Origin: Diadophis punctatus similis
Lineage: Eukaryota > Chordata > Lepidosauria > Squamata > Dipsadidae
Direction of reading: 5' to 3'
DNA: 64,000 nt
NCBI GenBank assembly: GCA_023053685.1
Contig: JALIGW010000058.1
Coordinates: 1,831,644-1,895,643 of the forward strand
The notes below the pieces were generated by a model. It was not told the origin of the DNA, made no database searches, and saw only the letters and a list, made by a program, of their open reading frames with translations. A program made the position numbers and the translations under genes. Shown piece by piece: positions 11,816 through 64,000 of this stretch (positions are counted from its first letter, which is position 1; each line of letters starts with the position of its first letter).

Positions 11816-12541
11816 TATATTTATATAAATATAATAAATATATTTTTTTATATTCTATAAATGTGCTTCCCTGCATTGCACCACCACAGAACAGGAGCTA
11901 TTGCTAGTGAAGACAGATAGACAGCCTCTCCTGGCAAAGACCTGACCTGCTTACTTTATTTCTCAGGTTCCCCAGGCAACGAATGGCCCCAGTTAGCATT
12001 CCTTGGTGGGTCAGCATTCAGCTGGATCTTTTAATATGGTTTAAAGCCACCGTATGAACACAGAACCTGGGTTAACCGAGCATCCAGGTTAATGATGCTG
12101 TGTAGTGGATCAACCAGTGCAGTGGGGCACATAACAGAGCAGTGTTTCCAAGTGCTCAGCTCCTTTAAGATGGTGGACTTCAACTCCCAGAATCCGAAGC
12201 TGGGAAAATACTGCTCTACCTCCTCGCTTCCCGACTGAGGCATTCTGGGAGTTGAAGTCCATACGTCCATGTCAAAGAGGCTAAGCGTGAAACACCCTTC
12301 TGCAGTCCTCCTGCTTTCTGGCTGGGGTCATCTGGGGGTTGAAGCCCACCCCTCTTTAAACTCCCAAGATTGAGAAAGAGTGGAAAAGAAAGGGAAGCAG
12401 GCCAGAAAGTTAGAGGCCGGAACGTTGCTCCACGGACAGACTTTCCAGAGAGGGACACTTTGGGCGATGCACCCGCAGCGCTACAGGCGTCCACGTGGTC
12501 AGAGGCTGCGCCGCGTTACTGTATGAGGAGTCGGCTTCCCC

Positions 12542-12567
12542 ACCGGAAGTCTCTTTGCACTTCCGGT
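12542..12567. promoter_or_regulatory. Inverted pair of ETS/GABP-type sites, CDK5RAP1 promoter
   Basis: ACCGGAAGT at 12,542-12,550 and its exact reverse complement ACTTCCGGT at 12,559-12,567 face each other across 8 bp in a CpG-rich stretch just upstream of a splice donor. Paired ETS (GABPA/NRF-2) sites are typical of promoters of nuclear genes for mitochondrial proteins. The promoter function and its link to CDK5RAP1 are inferred from position. Confidence 0.7.
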
Positions 12568-12680
12568 GTCCGTCACTCAAAAAGCGCCTCCGCTCGTCCC
12601 CGGCCGTCGCTGGGGTCGTGGGTTAGAGTCTCCCCGTCTCCTGCCTCTGGTGGGTGGCACTGTTCTCACGGGCAGCCCCG
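12568..12680 (+). other. CDK5RAP1: CDK5RAP1 non-coding exon 1 (approximate 5' end)
   Basis: A GC-rich segment ends with CCCCG followed by GTAAGAG, a strong splice donor at 12,681. It lies directly downstream of the ETS pair and 1.6 kb upstream of the coding ATG. The transcription start cannot be fixed from sequence. Confidence 0.6.
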
Positions 12681-12773
12681 GTAAGAGCCGCCCCTTCCCT
12701 GGATAGGGGTCTCCTGGGGAGACTTGGGGAGGGGGCGTTAAGGGTGTTCTTCGCCCGAAAAAGTGGGATAAAA

Positions 12774-12775
<2 letters not shown>

Positions 12776-12844
<69 letters not shown>

Positions 12845-12845
12845 T
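12776..12845 (+). repeat. (AAT)n microsatellite
   Basis: About 23 uninterrupted AAT triplets lie in CDK5RAP1 intron 1. Confidence 0.95.
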
Positions 12846-12952
12846 TAATGGGTGGATGAATGAATGGAAGGAGGCTGAGGGGCTCCAGGCCAGCCTACCT
12901 CACAGGGTTGTTGTGGGGAAAAGAGGATGCAGGAAGATTAGGAATCTCCTGG

Positions 12953-13690
12953 GAATGGAATGGAATTCTTTATTGGCCAAATGTGATTGGACACACAAGG
13001 AATTTGTCTTTAGTGCATATGCTCTCAGTGTACATAAAAGAAAAGATACGTTTGTCAAGAATCATGAGGTGCAACACTTAATGATTGTCATAGGGTACAA
13101 ATAAGCAATCAGGAAACAATATTAATATAAATCGTAAGGATACAAGCAACAAAGTTACAGTCATATAGTCATTTGTGGGAGGAGATGGGTGATAGGAACG
13201 ATGAGAAGATTAATAGTAGTGCAGACTTAGTAAATAGTTTGACAGTGTTGAGGGAATTATTTGTTTAGCAGAGTGATGGCGTTCGGGGAAAAACTGTCCT
13301 TGTGTCTAGTTGTTCTGGTGTGCAGTGCTCTATAGCATCGTTTTGAGGGTAGGAGTCGAAACAATTTATGTCCAGGATGCGAGGGGTCTGTAGATATTTT
13401 CACAGCCCTCTTTTTGACTCGTGCAGTATACAGGTCCTCAATGGAAGGCAGGTGGGCAGTAATTGTTTTTTTCTGCAGTTCTGATTATCCCCTGAAGTCT
13501 GGGTCTGTCTTGTTGGGTTGCAGAACCAAACCAGACAGTTATAGAGGTGCAGATGACAGACTCAATGATTCCTCTGTAGAACTGTATCAGCAGCTCCTTG
13601 GGAAGTTTGAGCTTCCTGAGTTGGCGCAGAAAGAACATTCTTTGTTGTGCTTTTCTGATGACGTTTTTGATAATGTGTGTGTGTGTTTAT
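12953..13690 (-). mobile_element. LINE 3' end, antisense, in CDK5RAP1 intron 1
   Basis: The - strand frame at 13,438-13,638 reads like a LINE reverse-transcriptase tail (IQFYRGIIESVICTSITVW…). It is followed by the same 3' UTR as the 43.7-44.3 kb copy, ending in TTGGCCAATAAAGAATTCC. Frameshifts make it non-coding today. Confidence 0.8.
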
Positions 13691-13908
13691 CCCAGCTTTT
13701 TGGGCGCAGAAGATATATCTTCTATTTTATATGTGTGTATCTATTATACTACAAAATGATATATACATATAAAATATATAGTCTTAATATTATAAAGTTA
13801 TATCTACACATGGATTTTTATATTTGTATTCATGTGTATATAAATATAAAACATGCAAAAGGGGCAGGCGGATTAGGGATGTTTCTTAACTAAAATTTGG
13901 AATGTCTG

Positions 13909-14054
13909 TCCTCCCTCCCTCCCTCCCTCCCTCCCTCCCTCCCTCCCTCCCTCCCTCCCTCCCTCCCTTCCTTCCTTCCTTCCTTCCTTCCTTCCTTCCT
14001 TCCTTCCTTCCTTCCCTCCCTCCCTCCCTCCCTCCCTCCCTCCCTCCCTCCCTC
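13909..14054 (+). repeat. (CCCT)n(CCTT)n(CCCT)n microsatellite
   Basis: This is a symmetric compound tetranucleotide: CCCT repeats flank a block of CCTT repeats. It lies in CDK5RAP1 intron 1, about 250 bp before the first coding exon. Confidence 0.95.
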
Positions 14055-14300
14055 TACCTACCATAACTTTCAAGCCAACCCTCCTGCCTATCTGATTTTA
14101 TCACAACTTTTTAGGTAGAGAACATCCCTAATCCTCTTTTCCCCACATAATCCTGTGAGGTGGGTTAGGTTGAGAGACAGACTGTCTCATTCATTCATAA
14201 CACTTTTCGAAACGATAATGTCTCTCCCCCCCCCCATCAGCAAGAGGTGACTGATCATTCTAATCCGTTGCTTTAGGGAGCAGGAGGGCCTCGTGCCAAG

Positions 14301-33087
<18,787 letters not shown>

Positions 33088-33412
33088 TGACCAGCGAGCA
33101 CCTTGGACGCCAACGGCTGCACCCGGCCTGGCACCCCTTGGCGAGAGTCTGTTTGTCCAACCCAGCCGTCCGGCGTCGTTATCCGAAGCAGAGGCAGTGA
33201 AAGACAAGCTACGTGGCTGGACAAAAAGCCTTGGAAACGAGGAGTCCATATTTTGTCCCTCAGAGGATGCATTCAGACGTGCAGGGTGTTCCTGACAGTT
33301 GTCCACTTCTCTCCCAGGGATGGTTCACAAGTGGACACTTCCATTCTCCTGGACGCTTCCCCCTTCGTCTCAGACGTGCGTCCGTTGGCTTCAGACCCAA
33401 CAGACTCTAGGG

Positions 33413-33847
33413 CAGTGATGGCGAACCTATGGCACGCGTGCCACAGGTGGCACGCGGAGCCATATCTGCCGGCACGTGAGCCGTTGCTCTAGCTCAGCTC
33501 CTGCACGCATGTGCGCGCCGGCCAACTGATTTTTGGCTCGCATGGAGGCTCTGGGAGGGCGTTTTTGGCTCTGGAGGGCCTCCGGGGGGACAAGGGAGGG
33601 CATTTTTGCCCTCCCCAGGCTCCAGGGAAACCTCTGGAGCCTGGGGAGGGCGAAAAATGGGCCTACCGGGCCCACCAGAAGTTGGGAAACCGGCCATTTC
33701 CGGCCTCCAGAGGGCCTCCGGCGGGGGCGGGGCAAACATTTTTGCCTTCCCCAGGCAGTGAATTATGGGTGTGGGCACTCACACATGTGCGATAGCACAC
33801 GCGCATGCACTTTCGGCACCCAAGGAAAAAAAGGTTCGCCATCACGG
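33413..33847. mobile_element. hAT MITE, CAGTGATGGCGAACC family, in CDK5RAP1 3'UTR
   Basis: The ends are CAGTGATGGCGAACC and GGTTCGCCATCACGG. It is flanked by the perfect 8-bp duplication CTCTAGGG (33,405-33,412 and 33,848-33,855), the hAT signature. The interior is GC-rich, with an inverted CTCCCCAGGCTCCAG segment. Other copies lie at 52,561-52,972, 59,884-60,266 and 61,565-61,990, with a truncated copy at 46,318-46,619. Confidence 0.92.
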
Positions 33848-34077
33848 CTCTAGGGGATGAGAGCTGGTGGCCTTGATAAGGCCGGACAGCAGCCCACCTT
33901 CCTCTTGCAATATTTGGGAGGGCTCAAGTTGTGTATCAAATTGTGTGAAGAACCTTTGGGGCGGGGGGGGCTCTCCTCTCCCGAGCAGGCTTTTGGCTCT
34001 TTAAGGATGATGGGAGTTGTGGTTGTGGAAGCTGCTGGAATTCATCAACGGGGGTTGGGATGGGAAGCAGTGGACTA

Positions 34078-34083
34078 AATAAA
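34078..34083 (+). terminator. Poly(A) signal AATAAA for CDK5RAP1
   Basis: This is a canonical hexamer about 1 kb downstream of the stop and the first one seen. The convergent gene's signal lies 1.5 kb further on, on the opposite strand. Confidence 0.65.
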
Positions 34084-34589
34084 TTAATGTTTGCAAAAAT
34101 ACGTTTCAAGGATTTCCTTATTTGATTTTGCTGCCATTTAAGGCAACATTTGTCCTCCAGGGCTGGGAGAATCAACCCAGGGAGTTCCTCAACTTACGAC
34201 CACAACTGAGCCCGGAATCGTTACATAACTTGTAAATAGTTATGGTCACAGGGCCGCAGGGCGCTGTTGTAAGTACATGTGGGTTTCCAACCACCCGTAT
34301 TTTGATCCTGTGGCCATCAATCCAGTGAACTGATTTATGGCTGGTCCTCGCACTTACGACTGGTGTAGCATCTCCCAACAGTCATAAGTGCGAGGATCAG
34401 TCTTCAATCACTTCTGCGCCGTTACACAACGGGCCTGTAAAGTTATGCCATGGTAGAAATTCCAGCGCATCTGGAAGACTGAAAACGCTTAGTTTAACTA
34501 TTAGGTTGTGAGACCCACGGTGAGCCTCCATGATTAGGCAGGGTATATCTGAACACCCAAAGCTAGAAGTGGAAACGTAGGCTCCTTAA

Positions 34590-34705
34590 ATCAGGGGTCT
34601 CCAACCTTGGGAACTTTAAGACTTGTGGACTTCAAAGCTGGGTGAGGAATTCTGGGAGTTGAAGTCCACATGTCTTAAAGTTGCCAAGGTTGGAGACCCC
34701 TGCCT
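34590..34705. mobile_element. Palindromic MITE (GGGGTCTCCAACC…GGTTGGAGACCCC)
   Basis: This is a near-perfect hairpin of ~110 bp with arms GGGGTCTCCAACCTTGG and CTTTAAGACTTGTGGACTTC and their inverses. It belongs to the same family as 9,775-9,911. Confidence 0.8.
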
Positions 34706-35006
34706 TAAAGCATCTAGAAGCAGGCTGGCAGACTTACGATTCGCTTAACAACCGTTAGCAAAGAAGAAGAAAAAATGGCAAAATTGGTCTCGGTTCAAGT
34801 CCCCTCGTTTAGCAACGGAAATTCCATCCGAATGGTAAGTCAAGGATTAGCTGCATCACAAGAGGCATCCTTCGCTTGTGGTGTGAGTATCACAACTAGG
34901 TTAAGTGCTAAATGTACTGGGTAACACATTGAAATGCTGCGCAAATCATCCATTCTCGTTCAAACCACAGAGCGGCCATAAATAGGATTTTGCTAACTGA
35001 TTTGGC

Positions 35007-35505
35007 CAGGGGTGTCAAACTCAAGGCCCGGGGGCCGAATCTGGCCCACAGGATGCTTAGATTTGGCCCGTGGGGCCTCCGTGGAAACAGCGAAGGACCG
35101 GCCCGCATGCCTCTGCCAACGAAATCGGAGCTCGGGAGGGGCTGCACGTGCCCCCCCCCCGGGCTCTTTTCACTGGCAGAGGGCTAGCAAAACAAAACAA
35201 AAACGGAGAAATGTTTCCCCTTTTGCATTTGAGCATGCAAGAAGGGCCAGGAAAGGAGAAAGGGAAAGAGGAAAGACAAAAGGGAGGGAAGATGGGAAGA
35301 GAGCAAGGAAGGAAGGAAGGGAGAGGGAGGGAGGGAGGGAGGGTCTGAGGGAAGTGCTGAGGGATAGCACTTGGCCATCACAGGTGCCCCCAACGAGTGA
35401 TGTCGAACTGGCTACGCCCACCATGGCCACACCCCATCTCCCCCCCTCCAGTGGTCAAACACAACCCTGATGCGGCCCTCAATGAAATTGAGTTTGACAT
35501 CCTTG
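35007..35505. mobile_element. hAT MITE, CAGGGGTGTCAAACTC family
   Basis: It begins CAGGGGTGTCAAACTCAAGG and ends TGAGTTTGACATCCTTG. The flanks GATTTGGC (34,999-35,006) and GATTAGGT (35,506-35,513) agree at 6 of 8 bases, consistent with an aged target duplication. The interior includes a GGGA/GAAG purine tract. It lies in the short gap between the two convergent genes. Confidence 0.75.
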
Positions 35506-35575
35506 GATTAGGTGCTTGCACCCATCAAACCGTCGTCCCATTGAAGCAATTTATGCATTTTTTAAAATTTATGCA

Positions 35576-35806
35576 TTTATTTTGCCTTAGGTGCGTTTCA
35601 ACGATCGCCTCCCAGGTCAGTTTACAAAGAGAGTTAACAGCTGGGACAGAAATTCATTCCAGATGTTGGCAGTTTGAGGCTTCCACGTACAGGCGAGGTC
35701 CACCCAGGCTCCTTAGGAATGGCGCCCCTTGTACGATGCTCAGGAGTTCAGCATCCAGGGTGGGCAGCCTCTGTGGCAGAGAAAGGCAACGGGGAGGGGG
35801 GAGGGG
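35576..35806 (-). other. Candidate 3'-terminal exon and poly(A) signal of the BPIF gene
   Basis: On the - strand, TTTCTCTGCCACAG precedes an open 38-codon stretch (RLPTLDAELLSIVQGAPFLR…CQHLE, then TGA near 35,660), followed by AATAAA at 35,576-35,581. The frame is not in phase with the upstream exons as I join them, so it is either 3'UTR, an alternative end, or a decayed original C-terminus. The resemblance to a BPIFB C-terminal end is weak. Confidence 0.45.
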
Positions 35807-35974
35807 GATGAAAGAGAGCCCCACGCACGGGAGCCCCACGTGGCGCATGAGTTACAGGAAGACGTGTGACTTTCAAGCAAGGTGGGAGCATAGAATCAAC
35901 GGATTGGCTCTGAAGATACCACAAGACTCCATTTTTGTATATTTTTTACCTCACCAGTGGCTTGCTGGAGCATC

Positions 35975-62393
<26,419 letters not shown>

Positions 62394-62509
62394 CCTGAAA
62401 GAGAAGGAAGAAAAGAACAGATGGAGATGATCTGGATGGGTTCTCAGCATTTGAATTCCTTGGGACGTCTACAGAGATTCTCCATCATCCAGGTCACGGC
62501 TGTCCCAAA

Positions 62510-62940
62510 GGTCCTTTTTTTCAAGAGGCAACTGGACTTTCTGTTTTTTTCTTTCAAGATGTTTCGCTTCTCATCCAAGAAGCTTCTTCAGCTCTGACAG
62601 GATGGAGGGGAATGGAAGGATTTATACTCCTTGCAGACAGCTGGTCATTTGCATCCGTTTAGAGAGTCGTTGAGGCCACTTGGAGGTTTCTCTGTGTCCT
62701 CAGGGTCACCTGAGTGGTGCAAATGGGTGCAACTACAACACAGTCCTTTCAGCAGAAAGCTCCACACCCATTTGTAGTGTTCAGGTGACCCTGAGGAAAA
62801 ACCTCCAAGTGGCCTCAACGTCCCTCTAAAAGGATGCAAATGACCAGCTGTCTGCAAGGAATATAAATCCTTCCATTCCCCACCATCCAGTCAGAGTTGA
62901 AGAAGCTTCTCGGATGAGAAGCAAAACATCTAAGAAAAAC
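62510..62940. mobile_element. Foldback repeat with long arms and hammerhead-like motif
   Basis: Arms of ~190 bp meet near 62,745: AGTCGTTGAGGCCACTTGGA at left, TCCAAGTGGCCTCAACG at right. The left arm, on the - strand, carries CTGAAGA (62,591-62,585), a perfect stem GCTTCT/AGAAGC with loop TGGATG, then GAAAC. In the right arm the motif is damaged (TTGAAGA and AAAAC). It is just upstream of the BPIF first coding exon. Confidence 0.8.
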
Positions 62941-62964
62941 CATGGTTCGACGCTGAGCCCAGGG

Positions 62965-62973
62965 CTTATAAAG
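62965..62973 (-). promoter_or_regulatory. Possible TATA box of the BPIF gene
   Basis: On the - strand CTTTATAAG lies ~570 bp upstream of the first coding exon, which begins at a splice acceptor and so needs an upstream exon. No donor could be fixed, so this is positional inference only. Confidence 0.3.
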
Positions 62974-63159
62974 AAGGAGCAGAGCAAAATCAAAGCCACC
63001 GGTTGGCATCCATTGATCCGAATGAATGGCTCCCTTTAAGAACTTCTAAGTTCTGGGCTCAACTTCAAAACCATGTCGAAATCAGGAGTCATCCTTTCTG
63101 CTCAATTAAGGAAGTTGGGGAGGTTTGGAAAATTGGACACAGCTGGCTACTGAGATGTC

Positions 63160-63720
63160 GTAGAGTGATGGGTGCTCCATCATTGGAAGTCTTCAAAAAG
63201 AGGCTGGATTAGCCATTTGTCCAGAATGGTCCAGGGTCTCCTGCTTGAGTAGGGGGTTGGATTAGAAAACCTCCAAGGTTTTCCCTCCCAACTCCGTTGT
63301 TCTGTTCTGTTCTGTTCTGTTCTGTTCTTCTCCTGTTCTGTTCTGTTCTGTTCTGTACTGCTCTGCTCTTATCCTGTTCTATTCTGTTCTGTACTGCTCT
63401 GCTCTTATCCTGCTCTGCTCTGCTCTTATCCTGTTCTGTTCTGTTCTGTTCTGTTCTGTTCTGTTGGCAGGACAAGAAGTAATGGGTGGAAGCTCATTAA
63501 AGACAGATCCAACCTGGAAACAAGTAGGAATTTCCTGATTATGAATTGATGGAACAACTTGCCACCCAGAATTGTGGGTGCTCCACCGCTGGAGGTTTTC
63601 AAAAATAGACCGGAGAACCTTTTGTCCAGCATGGTAGAGAGTCTCCTGCCTTGGGCACGGGGTTGGACTACAAGACCTCCAAAGTCCCTTCCAACCCAGT
63701 TATTCTATGATTGATATTCT
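63160..63720. repeat. CR1 tails and (TTCTG)n pentamer array
   Basis: A + strand CR1 tail (63,160-63,295) ends in CTCCGTTGTTCTGTTCTG, running directly into ~170 bp of TTCTG/CTCTG pentamers. A second CR1 3' segment (63,475-63,720) follows with GATGGAACAACTTGCCACCC and GATTGATATTCTG. Confidence 0.85.
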
Positions 63721-64000
63721 GTGCTGGTTGACCAGTCAGTGAGAATTCAAATTCTCTTCTTCTAACTCTCCATTGAAATTCATTCTGTTATTCTCTAATT
63801 CCATCTAATTCCCCAGGGAGTAGGGCGGCATATAAGAACACTAAGAACACTAAGAACACTAAAATAAATAAATTATTCTGTTATAATTGTCTCAACAGTA
63901 AGGGCAGATAGTAGAATACTATCTGATTAACTTCAATTAGCCAACTACCTGCTGAAGTTTCCCCAAGGGGAAGGGCCAAAAGGGGGCATTTTCTGGGAAG
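63721..64000. other. Intergenic, L2 tail remnant only
   Basis: An L2-type tail fragment (CCCCAGGGAGTAGGGCGGCA, TATAAGAACACTAAG) sits near 63,810-63,880. Nothing else was recognised. Confidence 0.5.

Larger units (their letters stand above)
33088..34105 (+). other. CDK5RAP1: CDK5RAP1 3'UTR (inferred)
   Basis: No AATAAA is seen between the stop codon and 34,078, where AATAAA occurs in CTAAATAAATTAATG. The inferred 3'UTR is about 1 kb and includes a complete 435-bp hAT MITE (33,413-33,847). The exact cleavage site is unknown. Confidence 0.6.

Overview
This window is vertebrate nuclear DNA, almost certainly from a squamate reptile and more likely a snake. It has two copies of a tRNA-headed SINE whose 3' part resembles a Bov-B tail (Sauria-SINE type), many CR1/L2-like LINE ends, several hAT MITE families with 8-bp target duplications, a Ty1/copia element, and very abundant microsatellites including GATA/GACA arrays. 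There are no bacterial-type genes. Most long open frames here are low-complexity translations.

Two protein-coding genes are supported by exon-by-exon splice sites and compatible intron phases. (1) CDK5RAP1 lies on the + strand. Its CpG-rich promoter and non-coding exon 1 are near 12.54-12.68 kb, and 13 coding exons run from 14,301 to 33,087, predicting 610 residues. It encodes the mitochondrial radical-SAM methylthiotransferase of the MiaB family. (2) A BPI-fold (BPIF/PLUNC) secreted-protein gene lies on the - strand, with coding exons from 62,393 down to about 35,975. It predicts a signal peptide, a ~230-residue Gly/Leu-rich repetitive segment in one exon, and one BPI barrel. The genes are convergent, with poly(A) signals near 34.08 kb (+) and 35.58 kb (-). 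This matches the tail-to-tail BPIFB1-CDK5RAP1 arrangement I recall from human chromosome 20.

Layout: 0.6-6.6 kb is a degenerate LTR retroelement (ERV-like, - strand) with two ~546-bp LTRs; 6.6-8.4 kb is a pyrimidine tract and solo LTRs; 8.4-12.5 kb is intergenic LINE debris and one unexplained ORF; 12.5-34.1 kb is CDK5RAP1 with repeat-filled introns (a TCC minisatellite in intron 3, a solo LTR in intron 6, a 1.9-kb GATA/GACA array in intron 12); 35.6-62.4 kb is the BPIF gene, whose large intron between the signal-peptide exon and the Gly-rich exon holds a 5.6-kb Ty1/copia element; 62.5-64 kb is a foldback repeat and CR1/pentamer repeats.

The most unusual signal is a motif shared by three otherwise different dispersed repeats: CTGAWGA, exactly 19 nt able to form a 6-bp stem with a 6-nt loop, then GAAAC. 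The stems differ in sequence but remain paired. It resembles a hammerhead-ribozyme core with one extra nucleotide. Other notable points are a copia primer-binding site matching the anticodon arm of initiator tRNA-Met, a hAT element inside the CDK5RAP1 3'UTR, and an expanded Gly/Leu minisatellite exon in the BPIF gene.
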